The notes beneath the pieces were generated by a model that was given only the letters and a program-made list of their open reading frames with translations, ran no database searches and was not told the origin of the DNA. From Blastobasis lacticolella (lineage: Eukaryota > Arthropoda > Insecta > Lepidoptera > Blastobasidae), in the NCBI GenBank assembly GCA_905147135.1, contig LR990050.1, positions 17,544,001 through 17,608,000 of the forward strand: a DNA stretch of 64,000 nucleotides. Direction: 5' to 3'. The position numbers and the translations under genes are program-made. Shown one piece after another: positions 52,909 through 63,830 of the stretch (the first letter of the stretch is position 1; each line of letters starts with the position of its first letter).

Positions 52909-53175
52909 TCCGCTTACCGACAGGTACAGGGTTGGAATCCTTCTGTGGCCATATACCAATTACTCTTTTTGAAGTCATGTATATTAGTTGAATTACTACT
53001 AATTACTTACTGACTGAATGTGTAATCATTATCAAATCTGGTCAGGTTCCCCTGGTAGCTGGGTCACGAACTGTAATTACCTATAAATAAAACCTGATCA
53101 GCCAAATCCTGGATATTGGTACAGGCGGAACCCGAGCTTGAAAGTACAACCGGGACATTAACGCTAAGATTATGA
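52909..53175 (+). mobile_element. tRNA-Thr-like SINE, diverged
   Basis: Head decayed (GGGTTGGAATCC at the B box). The body has CATATACCAATTACTCTTTT, AAATCTGGTCAGGTTCCCCT and AAAGTACAACCGGGACATTA. Confidence 0.7.
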
Positions 53176-53182
53176 TTATGAT

Positions 53183-53325
53183 ACGTTACAAATCGCTCCG
53201 CTTACAAATCGCGTACGCGTCGTGTCCGCTTTTGTCACGCTGTGACTACACGGGCGCGAGACGATGACTAGGCGAGCGCGACACGGCCAGTGCGGTGACT
53301 AAGCGGGCGCTGCGCGAATGTTTAC
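53183..53325. other. CpG-dense patch
   Basis: Unlike its AT-rich surroundings this stretch is packed with CG dinucleotides (ATCGCGTACGCGTCGTGTCC, GGGCGCGAGACGATGACTAG, GCGAGCGCGACACGGCCAG). GTGACTA/GATGACTA followed by AGGCGAGCGC or AGCGGGCGC recurs, so it may be a small decayed tandem repeat. No gene is seen next to it. Confidence 0.45.
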
Positions 53326-53329
53326 AAAT

Positions 53330-55899
53330 AATTAATAATATTAAATTATCGCAAGAATACCTACTTGCTGAGGTCGGCAAGAGCATTTAATGATTTATCT
53401 CTTGATGAGCGCTTTGACTTATTTTGTAGTAACATACCACTGGTTAAGGGTATCATGGCCAAGAGCTTTTTCTCTACATATTAAGTTAATTAACTTTAGC
53501 ATTGTATTGTTTTATTTGATTTGTTTTACTATATACATTGTTATGCATTGTATTGTTAGCCTCTCACCGATTTGCGTTACGCTGTAATATTTTATAAGAC
53601 TTTTTTCTGTGTACTTGTGAAATTTAATTGTGGTGTCTCCTTATTGGCTATTCGATGTAATGCTATTGTATATTTTTTTTGTTGCACGCTGTGAGACATC
53701 CAAATAAAATAATAAAATAAGCTTTCTGTCATTAGTATAAAAACCAAAAATTTCGTAAACATTTGTGACAAATCGTGCAGCAATCGCGTATATACGTCTG
53801 TATGGGCTCTTGCTATGCGTCACGGAATACCATTGGCCTACGCGCGGTTATCACAGAAGTCTACGCTGCATAGGACTCTGATTTTCGCACATCTCCCTCG
53901 GATCTACATAAAAGACTATAATTTTATGACGACACTTAACCTCCTTGAAATAAAGGTTAAGTACCGTCTCAAAATTATGGTCCTTCCAAGTCTATCGATT
54001 CAAGTAGCTGTCTGGAATGTGTAAACAATAACAAGAGTATCGAAAGTTGCCGATACGTTACCAGACAGCGCAAGTATAATCAACGACGTCGAGCTTGAAT
54101 AGGTTTGCTGCTAAAGCGTTTCTGAAGGGTTGTTTGATTTAGTCGAAAGTCGAACTTGAAAACTCAAATCAAAATTGTGGTGACCATTATTTTGAAGAGA
54201 ATTTCGTATAAAAAAAAATGACGCTCCTGGGAGCATGGTTTGGCTCTTTTAACTCTTTGCTAACGAATTTACGCAGACGACAGCTAGTGTTCCATTAAAT
54301 AAGTTTGGCCTGAGAAGTATAATATAGAACCTCTGACTCATGAGACTAGTCCAGGCTCAGCCTAGCCAGCGCGGACGAGCTAAAAGCTACCAGCAAAATA
54401 GGCATGAGTTTTTTTGAGATATATTTCTTTTACGCCCCGTAGAATGAAAATTATCCCATTATCATCGTTACTAATAACACAGTTTAGAGTTTTGTTTGGC
54501 AAAAGTATTGTATTCTCTAAGGCAAACCCCTTCAGGGATCTTATTATGTAACGTAGGTGTACGTGAGAGAAACTTTGTTCTACTCACCATCTTAAGGAAC
54601 AAATATGTTGAAACTTCAAAGTGTGCAAAGTAAGTAGTTGGTTTCTCGGGGCTGGTGCCTAGACGTATTGACGTCTGCACATAACTACCGACAAAAACTT
54701 GTTCTGTACTTCATAATGGGGGTACACGTCTATCAAGAAAGAACAAACTGACGAAACGTTTGCCCGCCGGCTGAGAAACTTTTTATTGGACAATGTATTT
54801 TCTATTCAGGAAATGAATTCCTTACATATAAAGAAGATTAAATTGTATTTCATTGACATTCAATGTGATTATTACATGTATAAAATACAATTATTTTACT
54901 TTTGACATATGAATAATTGTTGCAGTTATTAGTATTATTGACATTTGATGACATATCACATTCATTTTCTTATTGACATTGATGTAGATATTTTTGTTAT
55001 TGTAATTTAATCTTAAAATTTGAATTTCTTATTTGTATTTTTGACATTTGATTGTGTTATTTACCAATATGGACATTTCATTTACCTCCTGGGTAATTTA
55101 TTAATAAGAGGAAATTTTTATCTTTATTTTTATATAAAACTTCGGATTATTAATTTATTTAGACATTTATGGATTTTTAAATCAGTTTCACAATTGTGTA
55201 TTTTTTTATAATATTGTATTTATTTTGACGATCTCTTTTATCTATGATGATAAATGCAATATTATTATGTAAACTGTATAAGAGTAATAAATAAATATAA
55301 ATCTAAATCTATACTCTTACTAGGCAGTTGTTTCTGACAATATTAACTTTATTTATAGAAGGAAATCTCTGAAAAAACTTCAATCAACTAAATTGGAATT
55401 CTACGACCAGAATACTTTCCACCCTTACGTCAAAGATTACCAGCTATCTGTACGAATCGCTTTGACTAAGGAATGGAATGCTGTGTTCCTCAAGCAGTAG
55501 GTACAATCTGGACTCCTAGAAGGTTAAAGTGTAGAAGGCTCCTAGAAGGCTGTTTCTAGATATGCATGTTCGATCGCATCCATGAAGGTATAGATAAAAA
55601 TGGAGTCCACACTAGGAACAACGGCTTGAGTCAAATACCTACATAACTCTATCTTACTCTCTGTGGTCGGACTTCTCTTTTTAGTGTATTGCCATGTATT
55701 GCCGTGTTTGTAAATTAAAATGAAGGATACCCTATTTAGAAAGAGAGGGCCTGCCCACAGAGAGCGAAATGGAAACATAGATATGCTTCAAGTAGGTATT
55801 CGAAGTGTGGTCTCCATACCTTTTATCTATAACTTCATGATCGCATCGCCACTTAGTTACCATCACGCGATACCGCGATCAAATATTATATTATAATAG
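53330..55899. other. Long mostly unassigned AT-rich stretch
   Basis: Short frames only. At 53560-53725 an AT-rich region ending AATAAAATAATAAAATAA could be a retroposon 3' end. At 55440-55500 TGTACGAATCGCTTTGACTA followed by AGGAATGGAATGCTGTG looks like the TAxEWNA region of a LINE ORF2 C terminus. At 54835-55310 GACATT and ATTGACAT words recur in very AT-rich DNA, ending in AATAAATAAATAT. Nothing else recognised. Confidence 0.3.
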
Positions 55900-55990
55900 C
55901 CATCTTGGGGGCGCGAGCGCCTGAGATATGCCTTGACCGTGATCCAGGATTTGGCATCATCATCATTACACATTCAGTCACCTAAATGTT
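55900..55990 (-). mobile_element. tRNA-Thr-like SINE fragment with internal deletion
   Basis: GCCATCTTGGGGGCGCGAGC and CCTTGACCGTGATCCAGGAT are joined directly to ACACATTCAGTCACC, so the middle third is missing. Confidence 0.6.
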
Positions 55991-56439
55991 GCCTAGTACC
56001 TATAATGTGCTCACAAACATTTTAATGTTATTCACCTACCGCAATAATTTAAACTTTTCGCTCAGTTAATACAATGATGACACAGAAAAGTTTAGTATTT
56101 TAGCGCATGCATTTTTATTATTAAAATAATTTCCCTATTCTCCCCTAGGCGACCTGTAGCTTTTCTGTTGGAAATAACAGGCCATTAGCGAAGCATAACT
56201 CAAATTGTTTACGCGACTTTCCGGGCGTAATATTTAAAGTTTACGTCTTTAAAAGTCAACGCTCGGAACATTTACGATTCGGTCTGAGAAATGGATTTAA
56301 AATTTATTTTAGTTAAGGAATTCGCTAATTAAATTATTGAGAAATATGGTCACGGAAGAAATAAGTTGCAAATTTTAATTGCTAACGAATTAGTTACACG
56401 TCTTTCGGATACTTGATACTCTCAATCCTAACTTCATAA

Positions 56440-56650
56440 CTTTTTTTTGTTATGAAATACGGCAAACAAGCCACCTTATTGAAAGAAGTCGCCGCCGGAG
56501 CCGCCTATGTACATTAGCAACACCAGGGGCGCTACCAATGCGTTGTCCGCCTCTAAGAAGACCTCTTATATACATCTTTAACGATCCCATGTCATAGTCC
56601 AAAGGAAATATTGTGGCTTTGAGCTCATTCCTCATCCCAATCGTGCAAGC
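56440..56650 (-). pseudogene. LINE family F, ORF2 C terminus and 3' tail
   Basis: On the minus strand the sequence runs from AACGTTTCTCGCTTGCACGA through FPLDYDMGSLKMYIRGLL to GGTGTTGCTAATGTACATAG and a GCTTGTTTGCCGTATTTCAT tail. FPLxYDMGSLK fits the LINE signature after WNxLPxxV. Stops and shifts separate the pieces. A parallel copy is at 61136-61350. Confidence 0.6.
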
Positions 56651-56700
56651 GAGAAACGTTCTGTCGAATCCTCTATCTATCCTAATCCTATCCTAACTAA

Positions 56701-56880
56701 TTATCTACACATACATCCTACTAATTATAAATGCTAAAGTAACTTAGTCTGTTACAATTTTACGGCCAAACTACTGAACCGATTTTAACGGAAACGTAAA
56801 TTCATTATTAGGCGACTGTGATATAAAGGTGTAGTCCAAGCGGACGAAGTCGCGTCGGACAGCTATTAAAAACTATATTT
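56701..56880 (+). repeat. Interspersed repeat, family B
   Basis: ACATACATCCTACTAATTAT, AAATGCTAAAGTAACTTAGT, CTACTGAACCGATTTTAACG and CGGACGAAGTCGCG are the recalled landmarks of a lepidopteran retroposon. Confidence 0.55.
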
Positions 56881-56908
56881 CTCTCTTTATAATTAGAGTA
56901 GCTTTGTA

Positions 56909-57246
56909 TGGGGAGTCGGTGGCCTAATGGTTATGGGGCCCGACTAGTAAGCGAACTAGGGTTCGAACCCCACTGCCGCCATGTAGCAATGACTCTTTTC
57001 TAAGTTATGTACATTAGTTGATCACTAACCGATGCTCTTACGGTGACGGAAAACATCGTGATGAAACCTGCACATTCAGGCGACTGAATATGTAACCATG
57101 ATCCAATGTGGTCACAGGGTCACAGAGGTCAGATGGCAGTCGCTCCACTGTGACTACCTGATCACCTAAATCCCGGATCGTTTTCAAGGAGGACACCGGG
57201 CTTCGCGCGCTGTAGCACACCCGGGACATTAACGTGAAGAAGATCA
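56909..57246 (+). mobile_element. tRNA-Thr-like SINE, best-preserved copy
   Basis: A box TGGCCTAATGG (56920-56930), B box GGTTCGAACCC (56960-56970). The body is complete through CATCGTGATGAAACCTGCAC, CATGATCCAATGTGGTCAC and CACACCCGGGACATTAACGT, with a GAAGAAGAT end. Head spacing matches a tRNA, supporting Pol III origin. Confidence 0.85.
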
Positions 57247-57831
57247 TTTTTTTATTAAACTTGGCTTGTATGTATGACACTTTCGGGCATTTATTATTAT
57301 GCCGGGGAGTGTTATGGGTAATTTTCTATCAAAATCCACGCAGACGAATCCTCCAGTGAAGTAGCACGGCAACAGCAGATAAATTCGCAGGGCAAAACTA
57401 GTTTCACTATTACAGTGATTAATTATCCTTTGTTGGTTGTACATGAGCATTTTTATTTGAAACAGAATTTAAAAGTATTGTAGTCTTAACACTTTCAAGC
57501 CTATTACCGCCATCTAGTTGAACAATGAAGAAGTACAAATGACGTAAAACTTTTAACTAGATGTCCTTAGCAGCGCTGAATAGAACACAGAATTTCATGT
57601 TTTCTAAAGAGGACTAATAAATTGGAATACATAATTTTCATTCATTCGAATTTTCATTATAATTAAACACGGCACAATTTCCGGGTTTAGCTTAGTTAAA
57701 TTATAAGCTTTGAAGGTATTAATTTTATTAGTAATCCAATTAATGAGGCATTTCATTTAGACAAAAACAAATTATCTTACGTTTTGGTCCTTCGAGCAAA
57801 GTGAAGTGTGTTTTTATAGAAAAAGTTTTTT
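57247..57831. other. Unassigned AT-rich sequence
   Basis: No gene recognised. A strong CTCF-core-like word is at 57507-57520. Confidence 0.3.
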
Positions 57832-57925
57832 TTTTTATATTATACAAGACTGGCATTTGACCACCATCTCACCTGTTGGTAAGTTACGATGCGATAACTA
57901 CGGTGCGACGGTGGAGGAACTAAGC
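57832..57925 (-). mobile_element. LINE 3' tail (as at 28395)
   Basis: T-run, CTGGCATTTGACCACCATCT, CACCTGTTGGTAAGTTACGA: the 3' end of the LINE whose C terminus is seen at 28395-28665. Confidence 0.6.
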
Positions 57926-58029
57926 TGTCTTTTCTTAAGTACAGTTTTCCTATGTTAGTAGTGTGTTAGGTAAGTAATAAAAGCTTTAATTCGACCGTGA
58001 TTCTTAATATTTATGTCGGAATCTTGAGA

Positions 58030-58262
58030 GCTAGTGCGTTAGTGGCTAGCGGAACGGCCTCGTAAGTGAAGTGCCGAGTTCGATACCCAGTGCCGCTACT
58101 TTCTAAGTCATCTTTTTCTAAGTCATGTACTTAATGTGTTCAGTAAGCGATGCTCTTACGGCGAGAGAAAACATCGTGAGGACACGTGTGATGGTGGTCA
58201 AATCTGGTCAGGTTCCTCGGTTATCAGGATCACGGAGGTCAGGAGGTGGCAGTGGCCCTACT
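58030..58262 (+). mobile_element. tRNA-Thr-like SINE, diverged
   Basis: Head remnants CTCGTAAGTGAAG and GAGTTCGATACCC, then CGATGCTCTTACGGCGAG, AAATCTGGTCAGGTTCC; ends early. Confidence 0.65.
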
Positions 58263-58721
58263 ATTAAAATTAAAATTTATTCATTTCGAAGTGGTCCACA
58301 ATTGTCAAGGTATATTATTACTGCAAAATTCACAATTTCTGATTAAATTAAAATGTCAAGTTAAAGAAATATCTAAGTTCTTTAACTTGACTTGAATACG
58401 ACAACTCATATTTATTTTAAAAATGTCCAGATAATAAAACTGCAATGTCACAAAATTAACTACAAACTAAGATTAAGTTATAGACGAGGTACATTTCAAA
58501 TATTGTTTCAAATGCTAAAATCATACTTTATTTGCCTGAACCACGGTCAAAGGCAGACGTCGCGCCCTCGCACCCGAGAGTGCAACTTGAATATGGACGC
58601 TAGACTGATTAGTTATGCATCTTCTGTCAAGTCAATAATCTGAGCTAGAGTTTGTAAGTGGCTCATCTTTCACTGCATCCGAGTGTCTAAATAACATCAC
58701 ACACAGATGAGATAGGTACTT

Positions 58722-58938
58722 ACATAGTATATAACAAAGTCGCTTCCCGCCCCGTCTGTCCCTATGTATCCGTGTATGTTTAGATATTTTAAACTACGTA
58801 CGCAACGAATTTCAATGCAGTTTTCATGGTAGTTAGATAAAGTGATTCAATAGGAAGGTTTATTAGCAAGAAAAAATGGTGGGTAGGAGTATGGTAGGAG
58901 GTAATTGTACGCGAACGAAGTCGCGCCGTATTCACTAG
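58722..58938 (-). repeat. Interspersed repeat, family A
   Basis: Reverse-orientation copy: AACAAAGTCGCTTCCCGCCC, then AATTTCAATGCAGTTTTCAT, GTACGCGAACGAAGTCGCG. Confidence 0.7.
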
Positions 58939-59531
58939 TTTACAAATAAACGTAACACACAAAGCCATGAAAAAGCTATTTGCCCAACGCAGCTGTAATA
59001 ACAGCTTTTATGGAGCTAAAATTAAACAGGGTTATGAGAATATCTTTGCCACCTGCAGCAGACAGCGTGCCGACGCAGTTGCATATTTGAAAGGGGATGT
59101 TTAGAGAGTGTTAGCGTGGCGAGATTAGGCGCCACAAGGGTGTTTTCTTTATTAAATTGAGCGACAAACCAGCAGAATTCCTACCTGGTGGAAAGTGGTA
59201 CGTGGTGCTTATATCATCAACAATACATTTCATTCTGTAGGTGCTTTTCCGGTCAAGCGGCTCCATTTCGAATGGGATCACCAATCTGGGGGTGTCCTAC
59301 CTAGGTTTCAAGTAACAAACCGAACCCCCGACCCGACCAAGTTCATTACAAACCCGATTTTAATGCAACAAAGCCAAGAACCATGTCAATTAAACTGGCT
59401 TTCAAATAAAGACAACTGCTTTGGAATCGGTCCATCCATTCGGGAGCTACTATGCACATCTTCACACATATACAGAACCACCGATAGAGAGATACTCCGC
59501 TCTGTCTACGTCGGAGGTTAAAAATACAGTA
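58939..59531. other. Unassigned, with repeat scraps
   Basis: A 108-codon frame (59195-59521, GTG-type start) overlaps repeat-like words (GAATCGGTCCATCCATTCGG at 59424-59443) and is not credible as a gene. Confidence 0.35.
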
Positions 59532-59795
59532 GAGCTTGTCTAAGCTGAAATGACACGCCCTACTACATAATTAGTTAATTTCGATGTGTGAGTGCAAATA
59601 TTAAAAAACGACACTTCATCTGTGTGGGAGCGTCGACTGCTCTAATCGAACGACGCGTGCTCCTACGTTTGAGTCTCACCGGCAACTGAATGACCAATTA
59701 CAACGGCATTTGTATATGTATTGCGTCCATATTTTAAATTTGCTTGTGTGCGTTAATGCGATAGTGGGGCGCGTCATTTCAGCTTAGACAAGCTT
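59532..59795. mobile_element. MITE, 264 bp, ~34-bp TIRs and TA duplication
   Basis: Left TIR GAGCTTGTCTAAGCTGAAAT then GACACGCCCTACTA (59532-59565); the right end is its reverse complement with three differences (59762-59795). TA flanks both sides (59530-59531, 59796-59797), pointing to the Tc1/mariner superfamily. No coding frame inside. Confidence 0.8.
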
Positions 59796-59936
59796 TACCA
59801 CAGATGCATTGTCACGGTGTGTACCAAATATGCCTCATGCATCTAAGTCCAATGAGTACCTTATCCTCCAAACCGGAACAAATAATATAAGCGATGATAC
59901 CAATGTACGCGGAGACCTCAGCCTTGACTGAGTTTA

Positions 59937-60247
59937 ATAATCATCTTGGCTCAATATCTCGGTTGTGCTCCCGCACTCGTTAGTCCTGGGTCAGGCTTGA
60001 CCATAATCCAGTATTTGGCTGATCAGGTGATTATAATAGAGCGACTAGCGTTTGACCTCTGTGACCTCTGTGGATCATAATTACACATCCGCACGATGTT
60101 TTCCTTTTTAGTAAGGGCGCATCGGTTAGTGTTCAACAAATTTACATAAATCAGAAAAGTCACTAGTACATGGCGGAACTGGTTATCAAACATAATACAG
60201 CTCGCTTACGAGTCAACACCCTCAACGACTAGGCCACCGACATTCTC
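59937..60247 (-). mobile_element. tRNA-Thr-like SINE, diverged
   Basis: Head side AGGCCACCGACATTC on the plus strand, CTCGCTTACGAGTC, then AACATGAT-type body words and CTCGGTTGTGCTCCCGCAC at the 3' part. The B box is decayed. Confidence 0.7.
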
Positions 60248-60760
60248 AGCGGATATATACGGATATTCATTTGTAATTGTAATGAACCTCAACCGGTCGA
60301 GTTTGGTGTGTTCAGACATTTACATCACTCTGTCCCTACTCCGGTCTGCAAGTTTCTGTTTTAATAAAGTTTAGAGCTGTGTATTTGCATTTTTAATGGA
60401 CTCCCGGGCGGCTTGTTTCGTTGGGCGCCGCCGGTGTTGTTTTAACCAGTTATTGGTAGTTTGATGTGGATAGTTTTGCGTTCGGTTGCGTCGAAATTGT
60501 TGTTTACATCGTTTTAATAGTGGGAAAACAAATTATAATTATAATTCTTTTTTTTTTCTCATTTTAACATATAGGTATTGGAATAGTACCTCTTCTACGC
60601 ACTGCTGTATTTATATCATAAAATATTATAATTCGCAGAGACAAAATAATCTACAGGACTCCTCCAATGACCGTCATCACCAGTTATATTTTTACACACG
60701 CCGTGTAACTAAACAGACGTTCAACGCTTGTTGATCAGTACTTTTTTATTAGTGAGACGG
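60248..60760. other. Unassigned sequence
   Basis: An 82-codon frame (60486-60734) has no known domain. No shared repeat recognised. Confidence 0.3.
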
Positions 60761-60914
60761 TTATCCCTACCTACCCTTTTTTCTTACTTATAAACCTTCT
60801 TCTTGAATCACTATATCTTTTATTGAAAACCGCAATAAATTCGTTGCGTAGTTCAAAAGATCTACGCGTACATAGGTACACAGGGACAGACGGCGGGAAG
60901 CGACTTGGTATAGA
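60761..60914 (+). repeat. Interspersed repeat, family A
   Basis: AAACCTTCTTCTTGAATCAC, GTAGTTCAAAAGATCTACGC, GACAGACGGCGGGAAGCGAC. Confidence 0.7.
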
Positions 60915-61135
60915 TAGAAGTAGGATTGAACTCGCAATATGGGAGAATTACATTTAGTCATCTCCAGAACGCAGCTCAGATCCGGCAGTCTAGTCTGGAA
61001 TCGATTTCGACGGAATTAGAATCAATTCCACTCGATGCCTCCTCGTTCCTAGTACCTAATCCTGTTACACCTACCGTTTTATGAATTGATGTGCATGTGA
61101 GAGGTGAGCCATGTTTTATTAGGTTTCTTGTTGTT

Positions 61136-61350
61136 TTTATGTTACACGGCAGACAAACAGGCAAGCGGGCCACCTAATATAGAGTGATCACAGCAACACC
61201 AGGGGCGCTACCAATGCGTTGTCCGCTTCTAAGGAGACCTCTAATATACCTCGTTTACGATCCCATGTCATAGTCCAAACGAAAGACTGTGGCTGGAGCT
61301 TATTCCGCATCCGAATCGTGCGGGTGAGAAACGTTCTTTGGAATCTTAGC
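61136..61350 (-). pseudogene. LINE family F, ORF2 C terminus and 3' tail
   Basis: Minus-strand frame to 61188: FQRTFLTRTIRMRNKLQPQS, FVWTMTWDRKRGILEVSLEA. It parallels 56440-56650 and 40500-40645; RTIRxxNxL is the LINE C-terminal signature. The tail TGGCCCGCTTGCCTGTTTGT follows toward 61136. Confidence 0.6.
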
Positions 61351-61609
61351 GTGGACACCACTAGATAATGGGGATGAGTACCCAATCCGCGGCTGGTTGG
61401 CGATTGCGGAATTGTGCCGTTGGCATTAGATCAAATAGTTCCTCAGAACATTCCCCATTGCCAGAACACACACAAGGAGCCAAAGTCCCTTAGGACAGCC
61501 AGTGGTTTTAACCAACTTGTTAGTTTTGCTAAAAACCCATAGACAGCGGTAACTACTTTCCGAGATGGCCCACTTGTTAGTCTGCCGATTGGCATTAAAA
61601 ATGTAGCTG

Positions 61610-61717
61610 TTTATTTATTTAACAGTTTATTCTACATAAGATAACAAATACAGAAAGTACAGTTACGTCACAACAGGCACTACTTATCTCTAAAAGAAAT
61701 CTCTTCCAGTAGGCCTA
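61610..61717 (-). mobile_element. LINE 3' UTR, family G
   Basis: AAATAAATAAAC tail at 61610 on the minus strand, CACAACAGGCACTACTTATC and AAGAAATCTCTTCCAGTAGG match the reverse complement of 2872-3010. Confidence 0.7.
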
Positions 61718-61855
61718 CAACCGGCTAGGCCTAGGCTGTTGTACTTGTGCAACGAAAAGAAAAAAGTATAATAGGAATTTCGTGTGTTATTTTAAGAATA
61801 GAAAAGCCGTTGTTGGAGTTCATAAGCTCTCGTAAATTCTTATTTTAAAATAAAT

Positions 61856-62195
61856 AATCATCTTGGTGTTAAAGTCCCGGTTGTGCTCACGTGTTCGAGG
61901 GCCCCGGATGCTCCTTGACCATGGTTAAGGATTTGGCAGATCAGATAATTATAGTGGAACGACTGCCATCTGCCCTCCGTAACCCTGCTACCAGGGTAAC
62001 CTGACAAGATTGGATCACGGTTACAATGTGCAAGTTTTTATCACGATGTTTTCTCTCACCGTAAGAGCATCGGTTAGAATTGAACTAATGTACATAACTC
62101 AGAAAAGAGACATTGGCACAGGGCCGCAATGGGATTTGAACATGGTACCTCTCGCTTACGAGTCGAATACCTTAACTCGGCCACCAAGGCTCGTT
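61856..62195 (-). mobile_element. tRNA-Thr-like SINE, nearly full length
   Basis: GATTGGATCACGGTTACAAT, CACGATGTTTTCTCTCACCG and ACTCAGAAAAGAGACATTGG in the body; the head has GGGATTTGAACATGG (altered B box) and CTCGCTTACGAGTCG. Confidence 0.75.
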
Positions 62196-62422
62196 AGTTC
62201 AAATTTTTATCTTGCTTTATTTTCGAATATGCCTAGTTTCCGTGGGAAGTACATTGAATATCGATATCAGTTATAGCCAAATTGTGTGTGCTTTTCTGGA
62301 ATATAAGCTACAATAAGTTGGTATAAGTATTCTGTGTTACAACAGTTAATATTTTATGAAAATAACTTTAGTAATTATTGCGGAAAAATAATCCATCTTA
62401 ACAAATTTGGGCATCTATCTTA

Positions 62423-62462
62423 TCTGTATATTATACTGAAAGTCTGTATATTATACTGAAAG
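62423..62462 (+). repeat. 20-bp tandem duplication
   Basis: TCTGTATATTATACTGAAAG occurs twice in direct succession (62423-62442, 62443-62462). A small local slippage or repair event. Confidence 0.85.
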
Positions 62463-62639
62463 TTATAAATAACAAATCATCTTACGAACTTACTGAGTAG
62501 TGTTCCTTACGTTCTAGCTTTATTTTCAACGGTCTTTTGTATTTCACCATCTTGAACAACCGGTAACAATCCTTCGGACTTGAATCTCCTCCGCGTTAAA
62601 GGAGATTTTACCATTTTGTTTTTACATTTTGACAGTGTA

Positions 62640-62866
62640 GTATTCGGCAAAGTAGAATAGCACCAACCCCTTACATCCCGTGGGTGTTGTGCATGCAACC
62701 AATTTTTCGAGGCAAAACATGTATGCAATGTAAAATGGGCAGCAGCGTTTTCCATTGTTGTATTTATAACACTGCGATCTCCAGCCTGCCTGCCAAGCGT
62801 GGAGATTAAGACAATATCTACCCTTTCGTGGGACCCTTAGTCCTGCAGTGGGCTGTTATGGGCTGT
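62640..62866 (-). mobile_element. Family D repeat
   Basis: AGTAGAATAGCACCAACCCC, AATGGGCAGCAGCGTTTTCC and CCTGCCAAGCGTGGAGAT are reverse complements of the family landmarks; nearly complete. Confidence 0.7.
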
Positions 62867-63128
62867 AATGTTGATAATTATTTAAATAATTACATTAAAC
62901 CTTTTTCGCGAAGCTAGCTTAGCTACATCTTTAGAAATAGTGCGCAGTAAAAGCGGAACTACATATTCCCTTTCCCCATTATAAGTGCACCCTTGCATGC
63001 AGGTAAGTGCCATCAGACATGAGCTATGTGAGTAGTCCTTGGTTACAACCCACCTGTGGTTCAGAATTCATGTTTGTTACACATGATTACCGTATATATA
63101 TCGTATAAGTAGGTAACATCAACTTTTT
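62867..63128. other. Unassigned sequence
   Basis: Nothing recognised before the reverse transcriptase fragment. Confidence 0.3.
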
Positions 63129-63830
63129 ATGGTTTTAATTCACAAAGTTTGTAAGGAGGAGTTGTCAAGTCTTTTGGTTCACTTGATAAACCTATCTTTT
63201 GAGAAAGGAGTTTCTCCCGAGTTATTAAAAATATCTGTAGTAAAGCCTTTGCATAAAAAAAGTAACAGACTAGACATAAATAGCTACAGGCCAATTACGT
63301 TAATTCCTGTAATATCAAAAATTTTTGAAAAGGTAATGCGTGGGAGAATGATGGGTTTTATCATTAAAAATAAAATATTAGTGGAGGAACAGTTTGGTTT
63401 CCAATAGCACAAGTCCACAATTTCGGCAGGGTATAACTTGATTAATAAAATTTTAGAAAATATAGATGATAAGAGATTAACGACCGTTTTATTTTTAGAT
63501 ATGTCAAAGGCTTTTGATTGTGTTTCACACCGATTGCTTTTACAGAAATTGAAGCAATATGGCTTCAGAGGTACTACTTTGAGGTCGCTGAAATCATATT
63601 TGGATAACAGATCACAATGTGTTGAAACTGTAGCCATAAATCAACAAAATACACTGAAGCATTACAGATCAAGGTTTAGAATAAACGAATACGGGGTTCC
63701 ACAAGGAAGCGTGCTCGGACCGCTCTTATTTTTGATATACATTAATGATTTTGCACGTATAATCAGACACCCGTGTACTGTGATGGGACGCTAATAATTC
63801 AAATTCATAAAACATAACCCTCTTTCTGTC
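63129..63830 (+). pseudogene. CR1/jockey-type LINE reverse transcriptase fragment
   Basis: One frame runs from 63129 to 63794 with a single stop at 63405-63407. It reads LVHLINLSFEKGVSPELLKI, VVKPLHKKSNRLDINSYRPI, LIPVISKIFEKVMRGRMMGF, EEQFGFQ-stop-HKST, FLDMSKAFDCVSHRLLLQKL and YGVPQGSVLGPLLFLIYIND. The stop replaces the residue before HKST. At HPCTV the frame is lost: the sequence passes straight to a block reading DGTLIIQI in another frame, so the catalytic Y/FADD region is partly deleted. It is similar to, but not the same family as, the CR1-like element at 6.7-12 kb. Endonuclease and C-terminal parts are absent; the sequence after 63830 is not recognised. Confidence 0.85.

Noticed and set aside
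56909..56985. Functional tRNA-Thr gene
   Set aside because: The head continues directly into the shared SINE body and acceptor pairing is absent.
59195..59521. 108-codon plus-strand frame
   Set aside because: Starts at GTG and overlaps words of an interspersed repeat; not a gene.
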